From the NCBI GenBank assembly GCA_017643645.1, contig JAEPNB010000007.1, positions 1 to 64,000 of the forward strand: DNA of 64,000 nt, read 5' to 3'. Shown here piece after piece: positions 9,408-19,517 of the stretch (its first letter is position 1; each line of letters starts with the position of its first letter). The DNA is from Balneola sp. (lineage in GTDB: Bacteria; Bacteroidota; Rhodothermia; Balneolales; Balneolaceae). The notes below the pieces were generated by a model. It searched no databases and was not told where the DNA came from. It saw nothing but the letters and a program-made list of their open reading frames with translations. A program made the position numbers and the translations under genes.

Positions 9408-11405
9408 TCATATTATACGCAACCTTCTTAATATAACACCGGAAGAAGGTGCTAGAGTATAAGAATTTTCAATAGTTATTTTAGCTTTATTTAGTTTGAT
9501 CGAATTTTTATCTGCTACGAGCTCCCAATTCCCCGGAAGAAGATCAATTGAATGTTCTTTTTTTGGATTTCCATTCAACGAAATGAAATACTCATACGGG
9601 TCTAACTCTTCAGTCGTTTGTATTGAAAAAGTGACATGAAGAGGATCCTTATAAACTTTAAAGTTTATATCTGAGGGTAAAGCTTTTCTGAGAGCAGGAG
9701 AACTTAAACGGAGCTCAATGAGATCCTTATAATACTCAAACAAACTTTTATTGATCTCTATTTCATTGAAATTAAGCCAGTTAGTCTCGTTGTCTTTGTT
9801 GTAACTGTCATGATCGAGCATTCGATTTCTTTTATCAAGATTTCCCGGATCGAATATCAGTTTTGAGCGACCCCATTCTTGTCCGGCATGCATCATGGTT
9901 ACTCCCTGACTCACAAAAAGAGTGAGCGCTGCAAGTTTGGCCGTAGCCAGTTCTTTCTGAGACAGATGTGTAAGTGCTCTTTTATTTTCAAACTTCTGTT
10001 CATTTTTAGAATGATTTAAGGATATCCGGATAAAATCTCCAAGAGTGTATCCATCATGACTTTCAATATAATTGAGCGAATGAGCAGAGGTATTAAAAAG
10101 TCCCTTTTCATCATCTTTGAGCGTTCCGCGGATAAAGTTCTCTAAAGCAAATCGTGAAGTTTCATGATTCCATCCACCAAAAATATACCCTTTATCAGAA
10201 ATAGGGTGAGAGCCTTTGATTCCGTTTCTGATCTTGTCATTCCAGGAGATCCATCCATGATCGGAGAATCCCGAGGGTTTATATTCACCGCCCCAGGGTT
10301 CAGCAATTAAAATTACATCAGGATTGATCTTTTGAGCTTCTTGTTTGATCAGGTCAATAGTTTCCCAATCTATTATTCCTGCCAGATCAAATCTGAACCC
10401 ATCAATATGATATTCTCTGATCCAGTGCAGTACAGATTCAACGATCAGCTTCCTGGAATGCTCAGCTGTAGTATCAATATCATTTCCTGTCCAGCTGTTA
10501 TTAATGAAATTTCCATCTTCATCAAGCTTGAAGTAATGCTCTTTGGCCAGAATTTTAAGCGGGTTTTGATCATAATGAGAAGCGTGATTGTAAACCACAT
10601 CCATTATAACAGCGATCTGATTTTTATGAAGCTCACGAATTAAACTTTTTAGCTCTGAAATCGCATTTCCGGATTTCCCGATTACTTCATTTTCATTGAG
10701 GTTGGCATCGGAAGCGTACATGGTTTCAGGAGCATGAAAGAATGAGGTCATATAACCCCAGTAATTTCTTGCATAAGGATTCCAGGTATTCTTTATTCCT
10801 TCTTTAGTTTGTTCATTAAACGGAGGCTCGAAATACGCAAACTTTTGCAGAGGTAAAAATTCAACTGCATTTACGTTAAGCCGCTTTAGATGTGCAATTC
10901 CTCCAACTTCAGCTTCTCTGAAATCATTATAAATTCCCTGAACAAATGTTCTTGCTGAAGAGTGAGCAACCATGTCTTTGATGTGAGTCTCATAAATAAT
11001 GAGATCTCTTGGGTCTTCAACTTTAATAAAGCGATCATCCTGCCAATCAAATTCTTTTGATCGAATGATCTTTGTTTTTGGAAACTGGAGATGATGATTT
11101 GTAGTAGCTACAAGTGTACTCCATGGGTCAGCTGCATTTTCGAACTCCCCATTTCTTTTTACCCTGTAAAAGTACCATTTACCTGTCAGATCTTCGGAAA
11201 CAAAGGCGTTCCAGATTCCACTTTCATCTTTATTACAGGGATGGACAGAGCCTTCTTCATCTGAATAGTTATCATAAACGATTACTTCAACAGACTCAGA
11301 TAAAGGGGAGAAGACTCTGAAGACCACACCTTTTTCGAGAATGGTATATCCCATTTTATAGATGTCAAAATCAACAGAAGTGACAGTTTGGGAATTCAAA
11401 CTCAA
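9408..11405 (-). CDS. GH13 starch/glycogen debranching enzyme (pullulanase/isoamylase type)
   Basis: A 665-residue alpha-glucan hydrolase without a signal peptide, so cytoplasmic, probably acting on alpha-1,6 branches of glycogen or imported maltodextrin. An N-terminal CBM48-like domain (about residues 19-105) is followed by the (beta/alpha)8 barrel with region I DVVYNH (269-274), nucleophile D340 in DGFRFD, acid/base E369 in AEPWG, stabiliser D451 in ESHDG, and a C-terminal beta domain. NYWGYMTSFFHAPE resembles the isoamylase/GlgX and type I pullulanase block. The chosen start is TTG at 11403-11405, which overlaps the metG stop (TTGA) with GGAAG about 9 nt upstream. An in-frame ATG at residue 18 is the alternative and would still keep the CBM48 domain. 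The exact bond specificity is uncertain. Confidence 0.88.
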   Translation of the reverse strand: MSLNSQTVTSVDFDIYKMGYTILEKGVVFRVFSPLSESVEVIVYDNYSDEEGSVHPCNKDESGIWNAFVSEDLTGKWYFYRVKRNGEFENAADPWSTLVATTNHHLQFPKTKIIRSKEFDWQDDRFIKVEDPRDLIIYETHIKDMVAHSSARTFVQGIYNDFREAEVGGIAHLKRLNVNAVEFLPLQKFAYFEPPFNEQTKEGIKNTWNPYARNYWGYMTSFFHAPETMYASDANLNENEVIGKSGNAISELKSLIRELHKNQIAVIMDVVYNHASHYDQNPLKILAKEHYFKLDEDGNFINNSWTGNDIDTTAEHSRKLIVESVLHWIREYHIDGFRFDLAGIIDWETIDLIKQEAQKINPDVILIAEPWGGEYKPSGFSDHGWISWNDKIRNGIKGSHPISDKGYIFGGWNHETSRFALENFIRGTLKDDEKGLFNTSAHSLNYIESHDGYTLGDFIRISLNHSKNEQKFENKRALTHLSQKELATAKLAALTLFVSQGVTMMHAGQEWGRSKLIFDPGNLDKRNRMLDHDSYNKDNETNWLNFNEIEINKSLFEYYKDLIELRLSSPALRKALPSDINFKVYKDPLHVTFSIQTTEELDPYEYFISLNGNPKKEHSIDLLPGNWELVADKNSIKLNKAKITIENSYTLAPSSGVILRRLRII

Positions 11406-13435
11406 GTTATTGTGCTTCCTGATTCAGCTTCTGTGTCTACAAACTTAAGATTGCCTTCGCTGTCTTCAGCCATCAGAATCATACCGGCACTTTCAACACC
11501 CATAAGCTTTTTGGGAGCCAGGTTTGCAACCACACTAACTTTCTGTCCAACGATCTTATCCATATCAACGTGTTTGGCGATACCTGAAACTATAGTTCGT
11601 ATCTCGATGCCGATATCAACTTTGAGTTTTAAAAGTTTATCTGATTTTTCAATTTTCTCTGCTTCTAAAATCTCGCCGGCTCGAATGTCCAGTTTCATAA
11701 AATCTTCAAATCCAATATTTTCTTTCAAAGGTGTAAATTTTGAGGTTGGGTCATTGGCGGCAGCTCTTTCTTCTAAGCGGGCTACCTGAGCTTCAATTTC
11801 TTCATCTTCTACTTTAGTAAAAAGCACTTCTCCGGGATCTATCGAGTTTCCAACTTCCAACATAGAATCAGAAATACTGTCCCACGATACCTTACCGGAA
11901 TAAGAAAGCTGATTTCTTAGTTTTTTCATGGAATCAGGGAGTACAGGTTCCATTAGAACAGATAAAGCAGCACATATTTGCAAACTTACATGTAAAGAGT
12001 TTGCACAAGCCTGAGGATCATTGTTTCTGGTTTTCCAGGGCTCAGTTTCAGTAAAATATTTATTTCCGGCTCTGGCCAGATTCATCATTTCAGAAATGGC
12101 TTCTTTAAACTTAAATGTTTCAAAAGCCTGAGTTACTTTTTCTTTCTGAATTTCGATGGATTTCAACGCATCGAGATCGATTTGTTTTGGATCAACAAGT
12201 TCAGGAACCTCTCCATCAGCAAATTTCTGTGTGAAGGAGAGAGCTCTGAATACGAAATTACCCAAAACAGCTGCCAGTTCATTATTAACTCTGGCTTGGA
12301 AGTCTTTCCAAGAAAAATCAGAGTCTTTACTTTCAGGAAGGGTTGTGCCAAGAGCGTATCTAAGTAAATCAGGAGAAAAATCCTCCAGATATTCATGAAG
12401 CCAAACCGCCCAACCGCGGGAAGTAGAAAGCTTTTTACCTTCAAGGTTCAAAAATTCGTTAGCCGGTACGTTTTCGGGCAAAACATATCCGCCGTGTTCC
12501 ATCAGGATGGTAGGAAACATGATGCAGTGAAAAACGATATTATCTTTTCCTATAAAGTGATAGAGTTCGGAATTCTCATCCTGCCAGTAATCTTTCCAGG
12601 CTTCAGGAGTTCCTTTTTGTTCAGCCCATTCTTTAGTTGCAGAGATGTAGCCGATGGGAGCATCGAACCAAACGTAGAGAACTTTTCCTTTTGCATTTTT
12701 TAATGGAACAGGAACTCCCCAGCTTAAATCTCTAGTGGCAGCCCTGTCTGCAAGTCCGTCATTGAGCCAACTCTTAACCTGACCCATTACATTGGGTTTC
12801 CAGTTCTTTCTGGTATCCAACCATTTTTCAAGTTTTTCCTGAGTTTCTCCAAGTGGCATATACCAATGCTCTGTTTCTTTTAATTCAGGCTTTTCTCCTG
12901 TAAGTGCCGAAACCGGATCGATCAATTCAGTAGGAGAAAGCGAGGTTCCACATTTCTCACATTGATCTCCATAAGCTTCTGTATAACTGCAATTTGGGCA
13001 AGTTCCCTTAACATACCTGTCAGGTAAAAACATGTCCGCTTTAGAGTCGTAAAGCTGCTTTTCTGTTTTCTTTTTGAAGTATCCTTTGTCATTTAGATTT
13101 GTGAAGAATTCCTGAGCTGTTTCATGGTGAGTTTTAGAGCTCGTTCTTCCATAGTAATCGAATGATATACCGAATTCCTCAAATACTTTTTTGTTCATTT
13201 CATGAAAGCGATCCACAATATCCTGAGGTTTTACACCTTCTTTTTCAGCAGCAATCGTGATGGGAACTCCGTGTTCATCAGAACCACAAATAAAAACGAT
13301 ATCATCGCCTCTTAGTCTTTTATAACGTGTATAGAAATCGGGAGTTAAATAAGCTCCGGCTAAATGACCTAAGTGAAGCGGCCCGTTTGCATAAGGAAGG
13401 GCTGCAGTTACAAGAATTCGTTTATTGTCTGACAT
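11402..13435 (-). CDS. metG: Methionyl-tRNA synthetase
   Basis: Charges tRNA-Met. The 677-residue protein has the Rossmann core with PLHLGHLAGAY (HLGH at 21-24), a knuckle zinc site with four cysteines (C146, C149, C159, C162), the KxSxS loop in the form KKLSTSRGWAVW, the helical anticodon domain, and a C-terminal tRNA-binding OB domain (about residues 570-677, MKLDIRAGEI) that dimerises the enzyme. Length fits the long MetG1 type. It heads the minus-strand run; the region upstream to the divergent DUF1800 gene is 154 bp and is AT-rich without a clear promoter that I can name. Confidence 0.98.
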   Translation of the reverse strand: MSDNKRILVTAALPYANGPLHLGHLAGAYLTPDFYTRYKRLRGDDIVFICGSDEHGVPITIAAEKEGVKPQDIVDRFHEMNKKVFEEFGISFDYYGRTSSKTHHETAQEFFTNLNDKGYFKKKTEKQLYDSKADMFLPDRYVKGTCPNCSYTEAYGDQCEKCGTSLSPTELIDPVSALTGEKPELKETEHWYMPLGETQEKLEKWLDTRKNWKPNVMGQVKSWLNDGLADRAATRDLSWGVPVPLKNAKGKVLYVWFDAPIGYISATKEWAEQKGTPEAWKDYWQDENSELYHFIGKDNIVFHCIMFPTILMEHGGYVLPENVPANEFLNLEGKKLSTSRGWAVWLHEYLEDFSPDLLRYALGTTLPESKDSDFSWKDFQARVNNELAAVLGNFVFRALSFTQKFADGEVPELVDPKQIDLDALKSIEIQKEKVTQAFETFKFKEAISEMMNLARAGNKYFTETEPWKTRNNDPQACANSLHVSLQICAALSVLMEPVLPDSMKKLRNQLSYSGKVSWDSISDSMLEVGNSIDPGEVLFTKVEDEEIEAQVARLEERAAANDPTSKFTPLKENIGFEDFMKLDIRAGEILEAEKIEKSDKLLKLKVDIGIEIRTIVSGIAKHVDMDKIVGQKVSVVANLAPKKLMGVESAGMILMAEDSEGNLKFVDTEAESGSTIT

Positions 13436-13589
13436 TAAAGTAATAACTGGAATTTAATTTGATGCGAAGATAAGCAAACAAAAGCGCTGAATCATTGATT
13501 ATTTAATGTAAGAATTAAGCTTTTAAAGAAATATTTCCATTAATTAGGGGTATCTGAGTTTAAATGTGTAAGAGAGCAAACCCCTAGCG

Positions 13590-15131
13590 ATGGATAATAA
13601 CATTTTTGATAAAAAACTTACTCAGGAAGACATAAAATCTCTTCACAAAGAAAGAAGAACAAATTCTGATAATCAGGAAAACCTTAAAGCCAAAGGGTTA
13701 CGTTCTACTTTAGCTGAATTTTCTCCTACTGCATCTGAACCTTGGGATTCAAAAAGGGCCAAGCATTTGATGAGAAGGGTACGTTTTGGAGCTTCTTATT
13801 CAGAGATTGAATCTTATTTGGACAGCTCAGCAGGATCTATTGTGAAAGATGTTTTGGATTCAGCACAGAATGCATCACTTCCGGATCAGCCGGAATGGTA
13901 CAATAAATATCCGCCGCCACAGGGTTCATCACAAGCTGAATTCCTTCAATATTTCGAAGAAAATTTTGAGCTTGTGCTGGAGTACCAACAAGATTGGGTT
14001 AAAGAGATGTTTGGAAATCCATTCAGAGAGAAAATGGTTCTGTTCTGGCATGATCATTTTGCTACCGAACAGATGAAATATGAATTAGCGCCTTTTGCAG
14101 CTCGTCATTTTACCATTCTGAGAGAAAACTGTTTGGGTAATTTTAAAGATCTTGTTTACAAAATTGGTAAAGACCACGCTATGCTCATCTATTTGGATAG
14201 TGTAGAGAATAGAAATGGAAGTCCAAATGAAAATTACGCAAGAGAGCTACTTGAGTTATTTACCATGGGGATCGGGAATTACAGTCAAAACGATATTACT
14301 GGCATCTCAAGAGCATTGACTGGGTTTTATGTCAATTTCTTTAATTTTGATGCCGGCTTTTATTCAGGATTTCATGATACAGGTGAAAAGACTTTTTTCG
14401 GAAGAACAGGGAATTTTAGCTACGATGATGTAATTGACATCATTTTCGAAGAAAAGGCGGATGAAATTGCAGAGTTTGTTTGCTCAAAACTATATAGATT
14501 TTTTCTTTATGAAACTCCGAATCCAACTATCGTTTCAGAATTAGCTGTGATTTTTAAAACCAGTAATTTTGAGATCAGGCCTGTCATAGAAACACTTTTG
14601 AAATCAGAACATTTCTTTGATCAGGAATTGATGGGAGCAATGTTTAAAAGTCCGGTAGATTATCTTCTTGGGATGTATGCTGAAAACGATTTGCTTCCGA
14701 ATCAGGAATTCAGTGAAATACAGCCGTATTTGTTTTTTGTGATGGAGCAATTTTTATTTAACCCGCCAAATGTAGCGGGTTGGCCGGGTTACAGATCATG
14801 GTTATCTACCACTACACTGCCTTACAGATGGATTATTGCTGAATATGTAGGGTACTACAGTTCAACTAATCCTTCAGATCCATATAAAGTCGATCCTATC
14901 GCTATTGTAAATAAATTTGAGGACCCGAATGATCCATATAAACTTAGTTACGACCTGGCTGAATTCTTACTTCCTGTTGATCTGCCCGAGGAAGAATTGA
15001 CAAAATTACCGGATGTACTTTTAGGCGGTCTTCCGGATTATGAATGGAATCTTGGTTTCCAAGGAGCTGCAGGTAGAATTTTAAACCTGATTATTCACAT
15101 ACGAAAACTTCCTGAATACCAATTAATGTAG
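13590..15131 (+). CDS. DUF1800 family protein
   Basis: A 513-residue protein of the DUF1800 family, which occurs beside DUF1501 genes in Planctomycetes and Bacteroidota. Family marks visible are the N-terminal segment KRAKHLMRRVRFGASYSEIESYL, the WVKEMFGNPFREKMVLFWHDHF block, the ENYARELLELFTMG block and NVAGWPGYRSWL. No clear signal peptide is seen at the chosen ATG. Function is unknown; a role in secreted-protein or cell-surface metabolism is often guessed from the partner. It ends 9 bp before the DUF1501 gene and the two are surely one transcription unit. Confidence 0.88.
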   Translation: MDNNIFDKKLTQEDIKSLHKERRTNSDNQENLKAKGLRSTLAEFSPTASEPWDSKRAKHLMRRVRFGASYSEIESYLDSSAGSIVKDVLDSAQNASLPDQPEWYNKYPPPQGSSQAEFLQYFEENFELVLEYQQDWVKEMFGNPFREKMVLFWHDHFATEQMKYELAPFAARHFTILRENCLGNFKDLVYKIGKDHAMLIYLDSVENRNGSPNENYARELLELFTMGIGNYSQNDITGISRALTGFYVNFFNFDAGFYSGFHDTGEKTFFGRTGNFSYDDVIDIIFEEKADEIAEFVCSKLYRFFLYETPNPTIVSELAVIFKTSNFEIRPVIETLLKSEHFFDQELMGAMFKSPVDYLLGMYAENDLLPNQEFSEIQPYLFFVMEQFLFNPPNVAGWPGYRSWLSTTTLPYRWIIAEYVGYYSSTNPSDPYKVDPIAIVNKFEDPNDPYKLSYDLAEFLLPVDLPEEELTKLPDVLLGGLPDYEWNLGFQGAAGRILNLIIHIRKLPEYQLM

Positions 15132-15140
15132 GAGAGAATC

Positions 15141-16757
15141 ATGAAGAGAATAAGAGGAAGTGCTTTAAAAGACGGTATTCATCACGACCATCATCACTGC
15201 GAGTCGATTAACAGGAAGGAATTTTTATCCCGACTTGGTTTATTTGCAGCCGGTAGTGCTTTTATGTTGGGCGGAGCTCCGGTTCAGGCTTTACAAAGTA
15301 GCTCATTGTTTAAAAAGTTAGCAGAACTTGAAAGTGATCGGGTATTAGTTTTGATTCAACTGGATGGAGGTAATGACGGATTAAATACCTTTGTACCCAT
15401 AGAAAATGATCTTTATTACAACACCTATCGTCAAACGCTGAATATTCCGAAAAATGAGACGATCAAAATTACTGATACCATAGGAATGCATCCATCTATG
15501 TCACCATTACAGAATTTATGGAGTGATGGTAAGATGGGAGTTATTCAAAATGTAGGCTATCCTGATTCAAATCTTTCTCATTTTCGTTCTACGGATATAT
15601 GGACTTCTGCCAGTGATGCAGAAGAAGTGTTGGAAACCGGCTGGGTTGGACGATTTTTGGATAATCAATTCCCCGATTTTTCTGAAGCACCTTCAGAAAA
15701 CCCACTAGCTGTTCAAATTGGTGGGGCGTCTTCATTGCTTTTTAAAGGGCCTGAAATAAATATGGGAATGGTTCTTTCTGATGTGGATTTACTTCAACAG
15801 TTGGTAGAAGAAGGAACTGTGTATTCTCTTGAACATATTCCTGATACTGTTTACGGATCAGAAATTGAATTTGCACGAACTCAAGCTAACAGTTCATACA
15901 GATACGCCGATGCAATTAAGACTTCTTATGATGCAAGTTCTACTCAATCTGATTTTGATAACACAAATTTAAGTACCGGATTGGCAATTGTTTCCAGATT
16001 GATAAAAGGAGATTTAGGAAGTAAGATCTATCTGGTAAGCTTACCCGGTTTTGATACACACGCAAACCAACCTGATGCTCATGCTTTATTATTAAATCAA
16101 TTGAGCAATGCTGTATCCGATTTTTATGATGATCTAGCATCAGATGGCAAGTCTCAAAATGTATTGATAGCTACGTTCTCTGAATTCGGAAGAAGAGTAT
16201 ATCAGAATAATTCAGCAGGAACGGATCATGGAACGGCAGCGCCATTAATGGTTTTTGGAGACGCAGTTGAAGGTGGAGTTTTTGGATCTGATCCTAAACT
16301 AAACCAGGAAGATCTTGATGAATTTGGGAATATGGCTCATGAGTATGATTTCAGAGAGGTATACGCCACTCTTTTGTCTGATTGGTTTGAATTAGATCAG
16401 GCAGAAACAATGGCCGCACTTGGTGGTGATTTCACTAAAATTCCTTTTGTGAATAGTGAATTTACAGTGTCAAATGAATCAGAAGGTATTCCCGGAAGAT
16501 TTCAACTCCATCAAAATTACCCTAATCCATTTAATCCAACAACAACGATATCATTTAGTCTATCCAAAACAGAACGTGTCAGGTTGCAGGTTTTTGATAT
16601 TCAAGGGAAATTGATTCAAACGCTGGCAAACAGAAACTATGCATCAGGTTCTCATCGTGTTAGTTTTGATGCTTCCAATCTTGCTAGCGGAGTCTATGTA
16701 TACAGATTAAGCACAGGTTCTGAGGTTCAGACCAAAACGATGACCTTGATAAAGTAG
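15141..16757 (+). CDS. DUF1501 protein with Tat-like leader and T9SS sorting tail
   Basis: A 538-residue exported protein. It has a His-rich start (HHDHHH, residues 14-19), then a twin-arginine-like leader with NRKEFLSRLG (24-33; Arg-Lys in place of Arg-Arg) and a hydrophobic stretch (32-45). The DUF1501 domain, of the sulfatase/alkaline-phosphatase-like superfamily, starts at about residue 66 with LIQLDGGNDGLN and continues through PGFDTHANQ and FSEFGRRVYQN. From about residue 450 there is a type A sorting domain (NYPNPFNP at 459-466, ending SGVYVYRL and KTMTLIK), the tag for type IX secretion. A Tat or Sec step followed by T9SS export is inferred. It lies 9 bp after the DUF1800 gene. Confidence 0.9.
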   Translation: MKRIRGSALKDGIHHDHHHCESINRKEFLSRLGLFAAGSAFMLGGAPVQALQSSSLFKKLAELESDRVLVLIQLDGGNDGLNTFVPIENDLYYNTYRQTLNIPKNETIKITDTIGMHPSMSPLQNLWSDGKMGVIQNVGYPDSNLSHFRSTDIWTSASDAEEVLETGWVGRFLDNQFPDFSEAPSENPLAVQIGGASSLLFKGPEINMGMVLSDVDLLQQLVEEGTVYSLEHIPDTVYGSEIEFARTQANSSYRYADAIKTSYDASSTQSDFDNTNLSTGLAIVSRLIKGDLGSKIYLVSLPGFDTHANQPDAHALLLNQLSNAVSDFYDDLASDGKSQNVLIATFSEFGRRVYQNNSAGTDHGTAAPLMVFGDAVEGGVFGSDPKLNQEDLDEFGNMAHEYDFREVYATLLSDWFELDQAETMAALGGDFTKIPFVNSEFTVSNESEGIPGRFQLHQNYPNPFNPTTTISFSLSKTERVRLQVFDIQGKLIQTLANRNYASGSHRVSFDASNLASGVYVYRLSTGSEVQTKTMTLIK

Positions 16758-16873
16758 AACCTGCACTTATTTATTAAATAGTTAGAACCACGGATTTAGT
16801 GGATTAAGGGATGTCACGGATGAAAATATGAATTATTTATCCGAGAAAATCTGAGTTTAGGAGTAGTCCGCGA

Positions 16874-18439
16874 TTAAAACTCACTTTCATTAAACTCAGG
16901 AGCTTTTCTAACCTTAGTTAGCTGCTCAAAAGAATACGCCATTTCGATCATTTCCGGTTCCATCCACGCTCCGCCAAAGAAAGTGATTCCAACCGGTAAA
17001 CCATCAATGAATCCCATCGGAACAGTTATCGCAGCATATCCGGCTCTGGCAGCAGGAGAGCTGGACGAAGTTCCAAAGTTATCGCCGTTAGTATGATCGA
17101 TTTTCCATGCAGGTCCTCCGGTAATCCCGATAAAACCATCCAGATCGTGTTCTTCCATTACTTTATCGATTCCATCTTCCCGAGCTGCTTTCAGCATGTT
17201 TGCTCTGGCTTCAATGTATTCTTCTGAATCGAGATCGCCTTTTTTCTGTGCCTGAAGTAAAATATCATGATCAAATTTCATTTCAACAGGATCAGCTAAT
17301 GTTTTTTCAATGATCTCTTCCAGATCAGCAACCGTAGCATTTTCTCCAAGCGATTCCAGATATTTGTTGATACCATCTTTGAATTCATAAAGCAAAACGT
17401 TGTAACCATCACGGCCTGATACATTTCCTATTCTGTCGATTTCTACAATGGTAACTCCTTGTTCTTTCAGAAATCGGATAGTTTCGTACATCATTGTATC
17501 CGTTTTATGATCGCTGCCAATGGATGGCTTATAAAGACCAAGTCTTTTTCCTTCCAGAGCTCCTGTTTTCAGAAACTGTGTGTAATCAGAATGTAATTTC
17601 TCTTCGCTTTCATTGGTGTATGAATCACGCTCATCAACTCCGACCATAGTTCCCAGCATAATAGCAGCATCGGTAACAGTTCTCGCCATAGGACCGGGCG
17701 TATCCTGAGTTTCTGAAATCGGAATGATTCCGGATCGACTTAGCAAACCAACTGTTGGCTTTATTCCCACAACTCCATTTGCGGAAGAGGGACAAGTAAT
17801 CGATCCATTTGTTTCTGTCCCAATCGTTAACATTGCAAAGTTAGCGGATACAGAAGCACCTGAACCGGCACTTGAACCGCAAGGATTTCTTGTTATATCA
17901 AACGGATTTTTTGTTTGTCCACCCAAACCACTCCAGCCACTTGACGAATTATTGCTATGGAAATTTGCCCATTCACTGAGGTTCGCTTTTCCCAAAATAA
18001 TGGCTCCGCTTTCACGAAGTTTTTGCACAATGTAAGCATCTTGCACGGGCATAGAACCTTCCATGACCCTGGAGCCGGCAGTGTTCGCCATTTTGTCTTT
18101 GGTATCGATATTGTCTTTGAGTAAAACCGGAATACCGTGCAAAGCTCCAACTGTATTTCCCTCAGCCATTTGTTTATCTAATTCCTCAGCGATGGCAATG
18201 GCATCCGGGTTAATGGTGATCACAGAATTGATCTCAGGTCCGTTTTTATCGTATTGTTCGATGCGTTCCAAGTATGCTTCAACTACATCTTTAGCTGTGT
18301 AAGTACCATTCGTATAATTTTCGTGAAGTTCGTCAATAGTGGCTTCTTCTAAACCTAATTGATCAAATTTGGATTGAGATGGTTGGCAGGCAATAAATGC
18401 TGCAAGTATAAATAGAAAAGCAATCCTTGTAATTTTCAT
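16874..18439 (-). CDS. Amidase-signature family lipoprotein
   Basis: A 521-residue amidase of the Ser-cisSer-Lys type. Catalytic residues visible are K108 in VLLKDNID, cis-serine S189 in NPCGSSAGS and nucleophile S213 in TNGSITCPSS. The N-terminus is a lipoprotein signal ending FIAC (Cys18), so the enzyme is exported and anchored. That differs from GatA, which is cytoplasmic. Sequence style fits the exported amidases annotated as Asp-tRNA amidotransferase-like or 6-aminohexanoate-hydrolase-like; the substrate is not deducible. It is a single gene facing the DUF1501 gene tail to tail, separated by 116 bp. Confidence 0.88.
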   Translation of the reverse strand: MKITRIAFLFILAAFIACQPSQSKFDQLGLEEATIDELHENYTNGTYTAKDVVEAYLERIEQYDKNGPEINSVITINPDAIAIAEELDKQMAEGNTVGALHGIPVLLKDNIDTKDKMANTAGSRVMEGSMPVQDAYIVQKLRESGAIILGKANLSEWANFHSNNSSSGWSGLGGQTKNPFDITRNPCGSSAGSGASVSANFAMLTIGTETNGSITCPSSANGVVGIKPTVGLLSRSGIIPISETQDTPGPMARTVTDAAIMLGTMVGVDERDSYTNESEEKLHSDYTQFLKTGALEGKRLGLYKPSIGSDHKTDTMMYETIRFLKEQGVTIVEIDRIGNVSGRDGYNVLLYEFKDGINKYLESLGENATVADLEEIIEKTLADPVEMKFDHDILLQAQKKGDLDSEEYIEARANMLKAAREDGIDKVMEEHDLDGFIGITGGPAWKIDHTNGDNFGTSSSSPAARAGYAAITVPMGFIDGLPVGITFFGGAWMEPEMIEMAYSFEQLTKVRKAPEFNESEF

Positions 18440-18562
18440 GTTCCGGAAGTTAGTTTTTATAGTTAGTTCATGGAATATAAAACAGAGAAAGAGAAAAGGA
18501 AGTAAAATGTTATTAGTGAGGAGTGAGATTTAGAATAAGGCTAATAAGTCATCCTGAGGATG

Positions 18563-18577
18563 CCTCCGAAGGATCTG
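18563..18577. repeat. REP-like repeat copy 1 (CCTCCGAAGGATCTG)
   Basis: Fifteen bases shared exactly with 19518-19532. Just upstream (18550-18562) CATCCTGAGGATG is a near-palindrome. The two copies stand in the same orientation and bracket the orphan lipoprotein gene 18680-19462. The whole 18440-18679 gap shows no coding sequence. Confidence 0.6.
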
Positions 18578-18679
18578 AACAATTCAATTTTAATCCCGGA
18601 TTAGTCAAATAAGCTTGATTTTAGAAACGTCCAAGCGAGATGCTTGAAAATAGTTTAGGTTTTAAATTAGATGCCATAC

Positions 18680-19462
18680 TTATAGTTCGCAAGTATCTTC
18701 AAGATATTTTTGTTCATAATCTAGTTCAATCATATTAGATAAATCCCATGGAGTTCCTTTATTGACAACCTTATTTTTCCTAAACCAGTAAAATTCGTCT
18801 CGGTCGACAACAAAACCATCTGTTCTAATTTCCTTAATGAACATTTGTTCTGTCCATCCACCACCTGTTGTAAAACCAAATACTAAATTATTGGTTAAAG
18901 TATCAAGATGCCAAGTTTGGTTAGAAGATGAAACTTCCCGACAACCAGACATTCTTACATAAGCTAATTTCTTGTTTTGGGCTACGAGTGAATCAGATAA
19001 GTAAAACTCAATTTTAGTATTCTCAAATCCATATTCCCAAAAAGAGTTTTCTAAATATTGAACAATTTCACTTTTTGATAACTCAGTTTTGGGCGGTTTT
19101 TTGTTTCTTACCATTACGAATGAGTGATAAAATCTAATCGTATCAGGAGGGATTTCTGTAGGGAATTCACTAGGAGTTTCAACCCAATCAAACCCCAGAG
19201 TATCTTTTTTATCAAAAGAGACTAAAATACGCTGAACTTCAGGATAAGATCCATAAATTCCTTTTTCAATATAATAACGACCTGTGACATCATTGTTTTG
19301 ATTATAGAAAAGTACTTCATTGTCTTCATTAATCTTCCAATATTCCTTTTCGTCTTCAAAGTTTAGTACATACCACTCTCCAACAAAATTACCATTATCG
19401 ATAGGACGTGTACATGTAATCAGAGATACGCCAGCAAGAAATAAAATTAATAATCTATTCAT
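18680..19462 (-). CDS. Lipoprotein of unknown function
   Basis: A 260-residue protein that I do not recognise. It has a lipoprotein signal with lipobox LITC (Cys17). The mature part starts with NGNFVGEWYVLNFEDEKEYW, which looks like a lipocalin-style or glycosyl-hydrolase-associated beta fold but without a clear family mark; the remainder is rich in aromatic and charged residues with probable beta structure. It has no operon partner and sits between two copies of a short REP-like repeat. Its AT-rich codon use appears a little stronger than in its neighbours. It may be a lineage-specific or acquired gene. Confidence 0.7.
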   Translation of the reverse strand: MNRLLILFLAGVSLITCTRPIDNGNFVGEWYVLNFEDEKEYWKINEDNEVLFYNQNNDVTGRYYIEKGIYGSYPEVQRILVSFDKKDTLGFDWVETPSEFPTEIPPDTIRFYHSFVMVRNKKPPKTELSKSEIVQYLENSFWEYGFENTKIEFYLSDSLVAQNKKLAYVRMSGCREVSSSNQTWHLDTLTNNLVFGFTTGGGWTEQMFIKEIRTDGFVVDRDEFYWFRKNKVVNKGTPWDLSNMIELDYEQKYLEDTCEL

Positions 19463-19517
19463 ATCTCCATATAAGATGAAATATGGAATTAATCAATCTT
19501 GATAGAAAGTAGGGATA

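Noticed and set aside
11402-13435. KLSTS in MetRS as a damaged KMSKS motif
   Set aside because: The KxSTS form is usual in MetRS of several phyla, so it is not a defect.
16758-16873. Terminator between the DUF1501 and amidase genes
   Set aside because: Only weak and imperfect inverted repeats; nothing with a clear stem and T-run.
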